The notes: a model not told the origin generated them from the letters alone. Positions 18,435 through 29,047 are shown, numbered from the stretch's first letter. The stretch is 64,000 bases of DNA from Chloroflexota bacterium (GCA_028874365.1 JAPPJZ010000056.1:16956-80955); one strand, 5' to 3'. Program-made: numbers and translations.

Positions 18435-20210
18435 ATGCAGGCAGTATCAGGCAGATTCGCGTTACGGGTGGCCGTGTTCGCGGCATGGTGCTCGGCCATG
18501 GCGCTGCTGGCCGCCGGCTGCGTTGACGACATTCCCGAACATTCGGCCGGCGAGGTTCGAGTCGTCGAACCCACGGCGACCCTGTTCACCGAGGACACCG
18601 GCGCCGCCGGATTGACGTACGTCCAGCATGAGAAGAACGAGCCCGGCACGTGCCTGTTCGACAACATGACCCGCGAGTCCGAGGAAGAGCGGAGCGGCAC
18701 GCTCTGCGATGCCGAGCGCATGACCGGCGGCGCAGCGGCCGGCGATTTCGACGGCGACGGCGCGACCGACCTGCTCGTCACCCGCCTGGACGGTCACGAC
18801 CTGCTCTTCCGCAATCGAGGAGACGGCACGTTCGAGGAAGTCTCGGCCCAGGCAGGACTCGAACGCTGGAATCTGGCGACCAACGGCGCCGTCTGGGGCG
18901 ATGTCGACAACGATGGCGACCTCGACCTCTTCGTCACTACCGTCGGCGACACCCGCCACTACCTGTTCATCAACGACGGCGGCGTGTTCACGGAAGAGGG
19001 CCTGGAACGCGGCGTGTCGGTCGATACGGGCGACCGCCGCATCGGCTTCTCCGCCTCGTTCGGAGACTACGACCTCGACGGCTTCCTCGATCTGCACGTG
19101 ACTGAATGGCGGCCGTCGCAACTCGTCGGCGAGGCCGTCGCCGGGGTCCGCCTGCTGCGCAACCTCGGCGCTCAGTCGCCCGGCTACTTCGAGGACGTCA
19201 CCGAGGCGGCCGGCGTGCAGATGCAAGGCGTGGTCTCGCAGACCCAGGCACAACTCACCGAGGGCACCTTCGCCTTCGGTTCGACCTTCGTCGACCTCGA
19301 CGGCGACGGCTGGCCCGAGCTCGCGATCGCCTCCGACTTCGGCACCAGCCGCCTGTTCTGGAACAACCGCGACGGCACGTTCACGGACGGCACCCTGGCG
19401 GCAGCCGTCGGCACGGCGCAGAACGCGATGGGCACCACCTTCGGCGACTACGACGCCGACGGCGACCTGGACTGGTTCGTCACCTCGATCTACTCCGTCC
19501 AGCGCGGCAGCCCCGGCGGAGACGAGGAGGGCACCAAGGACGGCAACCGGCTGTTCCGCAACGACGGCGGACGCAGATTTAGCGACGCAACCGACGACGC
19601 CAACGTGCGCGACGGCTCCTGGGGCTGGGGGGCGGCCTTCTTCGACGCCGACAACGATGGCGACCTCGACCTGACGATGACCAACGGCATGGAGATGATG
19701 CCGGGCTACCACGCGGACGCGATGCGCTTCTGGCTGAATGACGGTCGCGGCCGATACCGCAGCATGAGCACCGCCGCCGGGCTCGACGACATCGAAGACG
19801 GCAAGGGCCTGCTGATCTTCGACGCCGACAACGATGGCGACCTGGATGTCTTCGTGGTCAACAACGCGTCCGAACCTCGTTTCTACCGCAATGAGACGCG
19901 CGGCGCCGGGTCCTGGCTCCGCGTATCGCTGGAGGGGACGATCAGCAATCGGCAAGGGCTGGGCGCGCGGGTATCGGTGTTCGCCGACGGGCTGTCGGAG
20001 CAGATTCGCGAAATGGGCGTCTCCAGCCACTTCCTTGGACAGAGCGAGGACACATTGCACTTCGGACTGCGGACCTCTCGCCGCGCCGACATCGTCATTC
20101 GTTGGCCGGCCAGCGGCCTGGTGACCACGCTCAACGACATTCCGGCGGATAGCTGGATTCGGGTGACCGAGGGTGAGGCAGGCTACGAGCTGGTCACTCC
20201 TCGGAGTTGA
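18435..20210 (+). CDS. FG-GAP/VCBS repeat lipoprotein with ASPIC/UnbV C-terminus
   Basis: A 591-residue exported lipoprotein. The start at 18435 gives a signal peptide ending in the lipobox LLAAGC and has GAGG upstream. It is therefore preferred over the upstream start at 18342, which overlaps the divergent gene. At least seven calcium-binding FG-GAP-type motifs follow, such as DFDGDGATDL, DVDNDGDLDL and DADNDGDLDV, predicting a beta-propeller. The C-terminal 100 residues match the ASPIC/UnbV domain (NRQGLGARVSVF, then HFGL). Such surface proteins are thought to bind ligands or matrix. The 3' end overlaps the convergent gene by 17 nt. Confidence 0.88.
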   Translation: MQAVSGRFALRVAVFAAWCSAMALLAAGCVDDIPEHSAGEVRVVEPTATLFTEDTGAAGLTYVQHEKNEPGTCLFDNMTRESEEERSGTLCDAERMTGGAAAGDFDGDGATDLLVTRLDGHDLLFRNRGDGTFEEVSAQAGLERWNLATNGAVWGDVDNDGDLDLFVTTVGDTRHYLFINDGGVFTEEGLERGVSVDTGDRRIGFSASFGDYDLDGFLDLHVTEWRPSQLVGEAVAGVRLLRNLGAQSPGYFEDVTEAAGVQMQGVVSQTQAQLTEGTFAFGSTFVDLDGDGWPELAIASDFGTSRLFWNNRDGTFTDGTLAAAVGTAQNAMGTTFGDYDADGDLDWFVTSIYSVQRGSPGGDEEGTKDGNRLFRNDGGRRFSDATDDANVRDGSWGWGAAFFDADNDGDLDLTMTNGMEMMPGYHADAMRFWLNDGRGRYRSMSTAAGLDDIEDGKGLLIFDADNDGDLDVFVVNNASEPRFYRNETRGAGSWLRVSLEGTISNRQGLGARVSVFADGLSEQIREMGVSSHFLGQSEDTLHFGLRTSRRADIVIRWPASGLVTTLNDIPADSWIRVTEGEAGYELVTPRS

Positions 20211-21240
20211 TCTCGTCGATCAGGTGCATGAAGTGCTCGAGGTTGGCGATGCGGTCGCGAACCGTCTCGCCCTCGACCCCGGCGCGGAACGTGTTCACGC
20301 CGGCGTCGCGGTAGACGCGCAGCCGTTCCTTGATCTGCTCGTCGTTGCCGATCACGTTGATCTTGTAGGCCAGCTCGACCGGCACGCGATCGCGGGCCAG
20401 GTCGCGTTCGCCGGAAATCCACAGCCGCTGGACTTCCTTGGCCGCGTCGGCCCAGCCCTGGCGGCAGAACGCGTCGTTGTAGAAGTTGGTCTTGGCCGAG
20501 CCCATCGCGCCGAGCGTGAACGCGATCCCGCGCGCGTGGCGAGCCGCGTCCCGCTCGGGATCGTCGCTAAACACCACCCCGCCGCCGGCTTCGAGGTCGA
20601 TCTCGTCGATGCTGCGCCCGGCGCGCTCCGCCCCGACGCGGATGTCGTCGAAGAAGACGTCGGCGGTTTCCGGCACGAACGACGAAGCCAGCCAGCCGTC
20701 GGCGATTTCGCCGCACATCTCCAGGCTGCGCGGGCCGAGCGAGGCCATGTAGATCGGGGGTGGTTCGATCGGCGGCGAGCCGGAGCGGATCGCCTTGCCC
20801 TCGCCGCCGGGCAGCGGGAGGGTGTAATGCCAGCCGTCGTAGACGACGCGCTCGCCGTTGCAGACCATGCGCACGATCTCGGCCGTCTCCTTGAGCCGCG
20901 ACGTTGCCCGGGCGAAGGGCACGCCGTGCCAGCCCTCGACGACCTGCGGTCCCGAGGTGCCCAGGCCGAGCATGAAGCGGCCGCCCGACATGGACTGCAG
21001 GCTCATCGCGGTCATGCCGACCAGCGCCGGCGTGCGGGTGCCGCCCTGGATGATGCCGGTGCCCAGCTTGATCGTCTCGGTCTTCCCGGCCAGGTAGGCC
21101 AGGGGCGTGATCCCGTCGTAGCCCCACGCCTCCGCCGACCAGATCGAATACACCCCCAGCTTCTCCGCCTCCTGCGCGTACAGCGCCGCCGAGTCCCAGT
21201 CGTCAATCCGGTCGCGATGTAGGCCGATAGCGACTCTCAT
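20194..21240 (-). CDS. LLM-class (luciferase-like) F420/flavin-dependent oxidoreductase
   Basis: A 348-residue TIM-barrel protein of the bacterial luciferase-like family. It shows YSIWSAEAWGYDGITPLAYL, then IKLGTGIIQ and SGGRFMLGLGTSGPQVVEGW, which resemble F420-dependent members. The cofactor (F420 versus FMN) and substrate are not provable. AAGGAGAGG lies just upstream of the ATG. It is transcribed away from repeat B2. Confidence 0.87.
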   Translation of the reverse strand: MRVAIGLHRDRIDDWDSAALYAQEAEKLGVYSIWSAEAWGYDGITPLAYLAGKTETIKLGTGIIQGGTRTPALVGMTAMSLQSMSGGRFMLGLGTSGPQVVEGWHGVPFARATSRLKETAEIVRMVCNGERVVYDGWHYTLPLPGGEGKAIRSGSPPIEPPPIYMASLGPRSLEMCGEIADGWLASSFVPETADVFFDDIRVGAERAGRSIDEIDLEAGGGVVFSDDPERDAARHARGIAFTLGAMGSAKTNFYNDAFCRQGWADAAKEVQRLWISGERDLARDRVPVELAYKINVIGNDEQIKERLRVYRDAGVNTFRAGVEGETVRDRIANLEHFMHLIDEINSEE

Positions 21241-21269
21241 GGTGGTTCCTCTCCTTGAGGCTGGCCCGG

Positions 21270-21305
21270 ACCCTCACCCCGGCCCTCTCCCAGAGGGAGA
21301 GGGAG
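21270..21305 (-). repeat. Palindromic repeat family B, copy 2
   Basis: An inverted copy, CCCTCACCCCGG followed by the CCCTCTCCC-AGA-GGGAGAGGG hairpin. It faces copy 3 some 20 nt away, in the space between the luciferase-like and DinB-like genes. Confidence 0.8.
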
Positions 21306-21325
21306 TAGGAGCCTTCCCTATCCGG

Positions 21326-21364
21326 TCCCCTCTCCCTGAGGGAGAGGGTTAGGGTGAGGGCCCC
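21326..21364 (+). repeat. Palindromic repeat family B, copy 3, overlapping the 3' end of the DinB-like gene
   Basis: The hairpin CCCTCTCCC-TGA-GGGAGAGGG is followed by TTAGGGTGAGGGCCCC. On the minus strand the tail encodes the last residues (GPSP) and TAA stop of the DinB-like protein, and the hairpin follows at once as a plausible terminator. Confidence 0.8.
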
Positions 21365-21909
21365 TCTGGATAGCCCTCGGTCTCCTTGATCGCGTTGACC
21401 TGGTTGACGTGGTCGAGGTCGTGGACGCGTTGGAACATGAACCAGGCGCGCGAATGCAGCGGTCCGAAGAAGGGATGCGCCGGGCGCGGCTCGTACGCCG
21501 GCGGCTCGGGCAGGCCGTCGATCACGTTGCTGAACTGGCGTGAGTCGTCGAGCAGGGCGTCAACCAGTTCGGGCCAGGCGAGCGCCGCGGCGCGCTGCGC
21601 CGGATCGATCGCGCCGATCCCCTGCGGCCCGAGATTGGGTTCCCGCCCGAAGGCCAGGTTGGCGATCATGTCGGCGTTGCGCCGCGAGCCGTCGAGCACG
21701 TGCTGCGCGACCTCCTCGATGCTCCAGTCTTCGGGAGCGGGTTTCCAGGCGGCTTGTTCTGGCATAACCCGGTTGAGGGTGTTGAGGAAGTCAATGCGCG
21801 CATCGACGACGCGGGGCCACAGGGCGAGCCAGCTATATTTCTCGCCCTGTGCGAGGAGGTAACTGGAAACGCGCTGGCGTTCGTCGTCGGCAACTGGTCG
21901 TTGTGGCAT
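21349..21909 (-). CDS. DinB-like / DUF664-type four-helix metal-binding protein
   Basis: A 186-residue protein resembling the DinB superfamily, where histidines on different helices bind a divalent metal. Candidate ligands are His in EEVAQHVLDGS (residue about 71) and the FQRVHDLDHVNQV pair near residue 163. Families include thiol S-transferases and damage-inducible proteins of unknown role. The last four residues and the stop codon lie inside repeat B3, so the native C-terminus may have been altered by repeat insertion. It is 22 nt downstream of the crotonase gene. Confidence 0.7.
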   Translation of the reverse strand: MPQRPVADDERQRVSSYLLAQGEKYSWLALWPRVVDARIDFLNTLNRVMPEQAAWKPAPEDWSIEEVAQHVLDGSRRNADMIANLAFGREPNLGPQGIGAIDPAQRAAALAWPELVDALLDDSRQFSNVIDGLPEPPAYEPRPAHPFFGPLHSRAWFMFQRVHDLDHVNQVNAIKETEGYPEGPSP

Positions 21910-21931
21910 GGCGTTCTGGTTTCTTGACTCG

Positions 21932-22753
21932 CTAGCGGCCCTGGAAGTTCGGCTCCCGCTTCTCCATGAAGGAGCGGACGCCTTCTTTGAAGTCGTCGGA
22001 CTGGAAGAGCGGCAGCAGTTGCAGGTAGATGTGGTCGACGGCGGCCTCGAACGGCTCGTCCATACCCAGGCGCATCATGCGCTTGGTCGCCTGCACCGAG
22101 AGCGGGGCGTTGGCGGCGATCTCGTCCGCCAGCTCTAGCGTGCGCGTCATCAGCTCCTCGTGCGGGACGATCTCGTTGACCAGTCCCACCTCGAGCGATT
22201 CCTGCGCGTCGAGCACGCGGCCGCGGAAGGCGACCTCCGCCGCTCGCGCCCAGCCCAACAGTCGCGGCAGGATCCAGGTGCCGCCCGATTCTGGCAGCAC
22301 CCCGCGCTTGGCGAACACGGCGCCCATCTTGGCCTGGTCGGAGGCGACGCGGATGTCGGCCAGCAGGGCCATGTCCATGCCGTAGCCGGCGGCCGCCCCG
22401 TTGAGCGCGCAGATCACCGGCTTGTCCATCCGCTGCAGCACGACCGGCGGCGCGTCGCGCAGGTCGAACAACGAGTAGCCCGGCGCGCCGATGTTGCTCT
22501 CGCCGGAGCCCTGCAGCCGCTGCTGCTGATCGACCAGGTCGAGACCGGCGCAGAAGCCGCGTCCGGCGCCGGTCAGGACGATCACGCGAATCTCGGGCTC
22601 GCGCTGGCAGGCGATCAATTGCGCCGAGAGCGCCTCAAGCATTTCGCCGGTGATCGCATTCAGTCGTTCCGGGCGGTTGAGCGTGATGATCGCGACGTGT
22701 CCACGCTCTTCATAGAGCAGCGTCTCGGTCGCGGGTGCGGTCAAGGTGGTCAT
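21932..22753 (-). CDS. Enoyl-CoA hydratase/isomerase (crotonase) family protein
   Basis: A 273-residue crotonase-fold enzyme acting on acyl-CoA thioesters. The oxyanion-hole segments are RGFCAGLDL and NGAAAGYGMDMALLAD. The first of the two hydratase glutamates is replaced by Asp (GYGMD), while a Glu is kept in GVLPESGGT. It could therefore be an isomerase or lyase rather than a hydratase. A GGAGG box precedes the ATG. It probably heads a short operon with the DinB-like gene. Confidence 0.88.
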   Translation of the reverse strand: MTTLTAPATETLLYEERGHVAIITLNRPERLNAITGEMLEALSAQLIACQREPEIRVIVLTGAGRGFCAGLDLVDQQQRLQGSGESNIGAPGYSLFDLRDAPPVVLQRMDKPVICALNGAAAGYGMDMALLADIRVASDQAKMGAVFAKRGVLPESGGTWILPRLLGWARAAEVAFRGRVLDAQESLEVGLVNEIVPHEELMTRTLELADEIAANAPLSVQATKRMMRLGMDEPFEAAVDHIYLQLLPLFQSDDFKEGVRSFMEKREPNFQGR

Positions 22754-22845
22754 TTGGCCTCCAGATCGTGTGTCGTCACGAGTGTATAGGCGCGTGGGGA
22801 GTAGCCCTCCGTGTCCCGTAATGGCGTCGGGGGCAGGGATGGGGC

Positions 22846-22877
22846 TGGTCCCCGATCAAGTCGGGGAACGGGAACGG
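22846..22877 (+). repeat. Palindromic repeat family D, copy 1
   Basis: TCCCCGATCAAGTCGGGGA forms a perfect-arm hairpin with a GGGAACGG tail. It lies immediately past the terminase stop. A related sequence (CCCCGATCGAGTCCGGGAAC) is at about 24896, upstream of the terminase pair, so the pair is bracketed by this repeat family. Confidence 0.65.
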
Positions 22878-22889
22878 CATGATCCAGCT

Positions 22890-24401
22890 TCATCGACCGG
22901 GCCAGTGGGCCATCTTGCCCCGCGGACCGTTGAGGATCACGATTTCGGGCCCGGTCGTGGAGCGCGGAACCTGCTGCAGCAGTTCGTGCATGTAGCGGTC
23001 TGCATCGAGCAGGTCGTCGTTCCGCTTGCGCGGCTTCGGGTCCGGGTCGTCTTCGCGCTGCTCCCAGACGTACTCGCTCATGCGCAGCGGAAACTGGCTG
23101 AGTTCGGGCATGTAGAAGGAACTGGGCGGGTCCGAGGCGACGCGCTCGTGGACGAGGTTGACGCCGTAGAGCACCGAGCCGGGGCTGCCGGCGGCGGCCA
23201 CGACGTCCATGCCCTGGCGTTTCTGGTGGTCGATCCAGGCGGACTGCGAACGGTCGGCGGCCCAACGGATGCGTCCAAAACGCTGTTGGCATCGGCGCTG
23301 CCACTGTTCGAGCCGCTGGATGACGCCGGGACCGCGATCCTCGAACTCGGCGAGGCGGATGAGGGTGTAGGCGGGAGGCCCCCCTCTGTCCCTACGGGAC
23401 ATCTCCCCCCGCCTGACGGCGGGGGGAGAGCGGAACAGGCCGGCGACGATCCCGGCGGTGTAGTGAGCGGTCTCGGTCTGGCCGCCGAAGTCGAGCCCGC
23501 CGATGTAGCGGGTGAAATGCGGCAGCGGTTGCTCCCAACGGTGACGGTCGGGCTCGAAGTCGGGGTAGACGCGGCCCATCAGGGCGTCGAAGCGGCCCTC
23601 GATGAAGCGCTCGCGCCAGCGCGGCGGCATGAGGGCGTGGTTGAGTTCGGCGTAGTTGGCGGGCAAATGCGGGTTGTCGGCGATCTTGGCGGGGATGAAG
23701 CTGACCTGCCCCCGGGCAGCGTTGAGCGCGTCCTCTGGGAGTTCGCGGCCCACGAACCAGCGCTGGAACCAGCCCGGCCAGGGGTTCGAGGCGGCCACGA
23801 ACCAGCGCTGCGCCTGGGCCGGATGGCGCAGCCGGGTGAGCAGCATCAGAGCCGCTTCCTCGTCGACCTGTCCGGCCTCATCGATGAGGACCGAGCCGTA
23901 CTGCTGCGAGCCGAGGCCGGGCCAGTCGGACAGATGGCGGAAGTTGACCACTGAAGTCTTGCCTGGGGGCCAGGCGGGCAGACGCAGCTCGACCAGTTGG
24001 GTCGGGGCCTGCTGGCGTCGCTGGATCAGGTCGGGCGGGCAGACCTGGAAGAACTCCTTCATCGTGGTGGCTGAGAGGTCGGAGAGATGGTGCCGGGCGA
24101 CCAGGACGTTGTTGCCGGGAAAGGCGCAGGCGGCGTCGATCGCGAGTTCGGCGATGGCGCGCGTCTTGCCGCCGCCCATCGCGCCGCCGTAGCCGAGCAG
24201 GTTGAGGCGGTCACGACCGCCGGGCAAGGTGAGGCGGTCCGCGTCCTGATCGATGTCTGGAGCGGGGTAGGGGGCGCTCAGGAGCGCGTCGAAGAGTTCG
24301 CGTTGGCGGTCGGTCGGAAAAAAACCGCGCCGCTCGTGCAGCAGCTCGACAATCGCGAACTGCCGGGTGGTCTGTGGATTAGGGTGGTTCGTCCTCGTCA
24401 T
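22890..24401 (-). CDS. Phage-type terminase large subunit (isolated)
   Basis: A 503-residue DNA-packaging motor ATPase/nuclease. Walker A is GGAMGGGKT near residue 75, and Walker B VLIDEAGQV is near residue 180 with its catalytic Glu. The C-terminal RNase-H-like nuclease has GLDFGGQT, WAADRSQSAW and NDDLLDADRY acidic positions. All motifs look intact. There are no portal, capsid or tail genes nearby; only the small gene upstream could be its partner. About 18 residues in the nuclease domain (from RSPPAVRRGE) are encoded by an inserted copy of repeat A. Confidence 0.88.
   Translation of the reverse strand: MTRTNHPNPQTTRQFAIVELLHERRGFFPTDRQRELFDALLSAPYPAPDIDQDADRLTLPGGRDRLNLLGYGGAMGGGKTRAIAELAIDAACAFPGNNVLVARHHLSDLSATTMKEFFQVCPPDLIQRRQQAPTQLVELRLPAWPPGKTSVVNFRHLSDWPGLGSQQYGSVLIDEAGQVDEEAALMLLTRLRHPAQAQRWFVAASNPWPGWFQRWFVGRELPEDALNAARGQVSFIPAKIADNPHLPANYAELNHALMPPRWRERFIEGRFDALMGRVYPDFEPDRHRWEQPLPHFTRYIGGLDFGGQTETAHYTAGIVAGLFRSPPAVRRGEMSRRDRGGPPAYTLIRLAEFEDRGPGVIQRLEQWQRRCQQRFGRIRWAADRSQSAWIDHQKRQGMDVVAAAGSPGSVLYGVNLVHERVASDPPSSFYMPELSQFPLRMSEYVWEQREDDPDPKPRKRNDDLLDADRYMHELLQQVPRSTTGPEIVILNGPRGKMAHWPGR
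23378..23431 (-). repeat. Palindromic repeat family A, copy 4, inside the terminase coding sequence
   Basis: An inverted copy (GCCCCCCTCTGTC, then GACATCTCCCCCCGC and GCGGGGGGAGAG) lying wholly within the terminase gene without breaking its frame. The middle differs from other copies (CCCTACGGG instead of the GCCTTCGGC type) while keeping the stem, so the structure appears conserved. Confidence 0.85.
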
Positions 24402-24783
24402 TGCCGGAGCCTTCCTCTTCTTCCTCTTCTGCTTCCTCGCGCTGCTTGACGAATTTGGCGAAGCCGCCGAGTTCCTCCTCGGTGGGGTCCGCTCCGTTCT
24501 TGAGTTCGGTGATGCGCTCGTAGCCGGTCAACACCTTTTCGGTGGCCTGGTCGGTGGCCTCGTGGGCGGCGTCGCGGACGGCGTCGCGGGCGGTCTCGAA
24601 GGCGAGTTGGGCCTCGTAGCGGGCTTCGGCGTAGAGGCCGGTGAGTCGGGCGAGGGCCTTGGTCGCGCCGAGTTGGACGTAGGCGGGTCCGTTGGTGGCG
24701 TGATGGGCGAGGTGGTTGAGGATGGCGTCTTTGCGCAGCGGCAGCGGGGGGTTGACCTGCTGGGTGGCGGTGATGACGGTCAT
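24379..24783 (-). CDS. Putative terminase small subunit-like protein
   Basis: A 134-residue, mostly alpha-helical protein with an Ala-rich central region (about residues 40-95) and an extremely acidic tail of consecutive glutamates. It overlaps the start of the terminase large subunit gene by 23 nt, which suggests translational coupling. No helix-turn-helix is obvious, so the small-subunit assignment rests on position, size and helicity only. The ATG at 24783 with GGAAGGA upstream is chosen over 24822. Confidence 0.5.
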   Translation of the reverse strand: MTVITATQQVNPPLPLRKDAILNHLAHHATNGPAYVQLGATKALARLTGLYAEARYEAQLAFETARDAVRDAAHEATDQATEKVLTGYERITELKNGADPTEEELGGFAKFVKQREEAEEEEEEGSGNDEDEPP

Positions 24784-25135
24784 GGGTTGGCGTCCTTCCG
24801 GGTGCGATTGGCGATTGATCATATACGTACTGGTGTTCGATGTGGGGATGGCGGGTGTGTCGGAGTTTGCGGAGGATGGGCGAGGGGGAGCAGGTCCCCG
24901 ATCGAGTCCGGGAACTGGGGATGCCCCCCTCTGCCTTCGGCATCTCCCCCCGCCGGAGGCGGGGGGAGAGGGGAATGGGGAGTGCGGGATGGGCCCCGCA
25001 TCAAGTGCGGGGCATCGGAGGGGGAGAGCGGGGCGTCGGTCCCGCCTCCCGATCCCCCGCGCTTGACGCGGGGGCCAGAGCAGCCAATGCGGCGCTCGGA
25101 GGGCAGGGACTGTAGGGGCTGGGGGTGGCGATGCG
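24784..25135. repeat. Gene-free interval packed with palindromic repeats
   Basis: No gene is seen. It contains family D copy 2 at about 24894-24915, family A copy 5 at 24923-24970 (inverted), family C copy 2 at 24990-25017 (CCCCGCATCAAGTGCGGGGC) and family C copy 3 at 25052-25086 (CCCCCGCGCTTGACGCGGGGG). All four types lie between the terminase pair and the Clp ATPase operon, so this looks like a hotspot for their insertion. The GC-rich hairpins could also terminate transcription of the Clp operon. Confidence 0.75.
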
Positions 25136-27579
<2,444 letters not shown>

Positions 27580-27583
<4 letters not shown>

Positions 27584-27927
27584 CGTCGTCGCTCCATTCG
27601 TGGGCCGTCGGGCTGGACGGCGGGAAGTTGTTGGTCGCGGACTCGCTGGAGTTCTCGCTTGAGATGTCGGTTCTCGTGCTTCAGTTCGTCGATCTGTTGC
27701 CGCAGGCGGAGGATGATGTCGGCGCCGGCGAGGTTGACGCCGAGTTCGTCGATCAGGCGGCGGATCAAGAGCAGGCGCTCGATGTCGTTCTGGCTGTAGA
27801 GGCGTTGGCGGCCGGCGCTGCGGGCGGGGATGAGCAGGCCTTCGCGCTCGTAGGTGCGCAGGGTCTGCTGGTGGACGCCGACGAGCTGGGCGGCGATGCG
27901 GATCGTGTAGACGGGCTGGTCGGTCAT
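27580..27927 (-). CDS. hspR: HspR, MerR-family heat-shock repressor
   Basis: A 115-residue MerR-type regulator. The N-terminal winged helix reads TIRIAAQLVGVHQQTLRTYE, then RSAGRQRLYSQNDIERL. A coiled coil follows (RLRQQIDELKHENRHLKREL). HspR represses dnaK/clpB-type operons by binding HAIR inverted repeats, usually with DnaK as corepressor. It overlaps dnaJ upstream and clpC downstream by ATGA on both sides, giving a tightly coupled dnaJ-hspR-clpC operon. A HAIR-like site lies 60 nt upstream of dnaJ. Confidence 0.93.
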
Positions 27928-28883
27928 TGGTCTCCGCCTTCCAGATCACGGAGTTGTTGGAAGAGTTCGATCTGTTCGGGGGTGAGCTGGTCGGGGATCT
28001 GCAGCGAGACCTCGGCGAGGATGTCGCCGCGGCCGTCGCGTTTGAAGCGGGGCATGCCCTGTCCGCCCAGGCGGAAGACGCGGCCGTTCTGCGTGCCCGC
28101 TGGAATCGTCAGGGCGAGGCCGCCGCTGCCGCTGAGGCTGCGGACGACGGCTTCGCCGCCGAGGGCGGCCGTCGTGACGGGGACGTCGACGAACACGTGG
28201 ACGTCGTCGCCGCGGCGCTCGAAGACGGGGTCTTCATCGACGCTGACGACCAGGTAGAGGTCGCCGGGTTGTCCCTGGGCCGGGTAGGGCGACTCCTCGC
28301 CCTTGCCGGAGATCTTGATCCGCGAGCCGGTGTCGACGCCGGGCGGGATCGTGACCTCGATGCGGGAGCCGCCGGGGCGCTGGATGGTGCGGGTGGTGCC
28401 GCGGAAGGCTTCGCGCAGCGAGACGGTCAGGTTGTGCTCGATATCGCGACCCCGAGTCGGCGCCTGGGGGGCTCGTTGGCCTCCACGTCCACCATGGGCG
28501 CCGAAGAGGTTGCCGAACAGGTCGCCCAGATCGCCGGCGTCGCCGAACTGCTCGCCGAATTCGAAGTGGATGTTGCCCTGCCGTCCGCCCGGCTGTCCGC
28601 CGAATCCGCCAAAGCCTCCGAAGCCGCCGCGCTGGCGCTGCATCTCTTCGAGCTGCTCGGCGTGCTCCCACTGGTCGCCCCACTTGTTGTAGGCGGCGCG
28701 CTTGTCCGGGTCGCCGAGCACGTCGTGGGCGGCGTTGACTTCCTTGAAGCGCGCTTCGGCATCGCGGTCGCCGCCGTTTACATCCGGGTGATACTGTCGA
28801 GCCAGTTTGCGATATGCTGAACTAATGTCCTTATCGGAGGCGTCGCGATTTATCCCGAGGATCTGATAGAAGTCCTGAGCCAT
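27924..28883 (-). CDS. DnaJ/CbpA-type cochaperone without zinc-finger domain
   Basis: A 319-residue Hsp40. The J domain (residues 1-70) contains the HPD triad in YHPDVNGG. A Gly/Phe-rich linker follows (GGFGGFGGFGG), then the two beta-sandwich substrate-binding domains (IPPGVDTGSRIKISGKGEE, LGGEAVV). The CxxCxGxG zinc repeats of canonical DnaJ are missing, so it is a class II/CbpA-like protein that stimulates DnaK. AGGA lies upstream of the ATG. dnaK and grpE are not in the window. Confidence 0.92.
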   Translation of the reverse strand: MAQDFYQILGINRDASDKDISSAYRKLARQYHPDVNGGDRDAEARFKEVNAAHDVLGDPDKRAAYNKWGDQWEHAEQLEEMQRQRGGFGGFGGFGGQPGGRQGNIHFEFGEQFGDAGDLGDLFGNLFGAHGGRGGQRAPQAPTRGRDIEHNLTVSLREAFRGTTRTIQRPGGSRIEVTIPPGVDTGSRIKISGKGEESPYPAQGQPGDLYLVVSVDEDPVFERRGDDVHVFVDVPVTTAALGGEAVVRSLSGSGGLALTIPAGTQNGRVFRLGGQGMPRFKRDGRGDILAEVSLQIPDQLTPEQIELFQQLRDLEGGDQ

Positions 28884-28943
28884 GCCGTGTTTTTCCTGCC
28901 TACCGCTGATGATACCATTGCTGATGGAAGTGTGATACGGATA

Positions 28944-28964
28944 GTTGAGTGGTACACACTAAGA
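28944..28964. promoter_or_regulatory. HAIR-like HspR operator
   Basis: GTTGAGT-N7-ACTAAGA compares with the HAIR consensus CTTGAGT-N7-ACTCAAG: same 7-bp spacer, a nearly perfect left arm and a weaker right arm. It sits between the divergent dnaJ and hsp20 genes, just upstream of the hsp20 -35 box, where it could repress both directions. Confidence 0.6.
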
Positions 28965-28968
28965 GTTG

Positions 28969-28997
28969 TTGACATAGATTCCTCTCCTGCATAGGGT
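28969..28997 (+). promoter_or_regulatory. Predicted promoter of hsp20
   Basis: A perfect -35 TTGACA at 28969-28974, a 17-bp spacer and a weak -10 TAGGGT at 28992-28997. It lies 4 bp downstream of the HAIR-like element and 50 nt before the hsp20 ATG. A strong GGAGGAAAGGAA ribosome-binding region precedes the ATG. Confidence 0.55.
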
Positions 28998-29047
28998 GGC
29001 CTTACAGCCGCCGGAAGAGAACCCCGGCGGAGGAAAGGAAATCAGCA

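Noticed and set aside
18462..20060. 532-residue minus-strand frame opposite the FG-GAP lipoprotein
   Set aside because: Composition mirrors the Asp/Gly repeats of the real gene; no start signal or domain.
22890..24783. Active prophage
   Set aside because: No portal, capsid, tail, integrase or lysis genes, and both flanks are ordinary chromosomal genes.
27584..27949. N-terminal extension of the Clp ATPase to 27949
   Set aside because: It overlaps hspR in another frame and encodes Arg/Pro-rich sequence; the ATG at 27583 in an ATGA overlap matches the family start.
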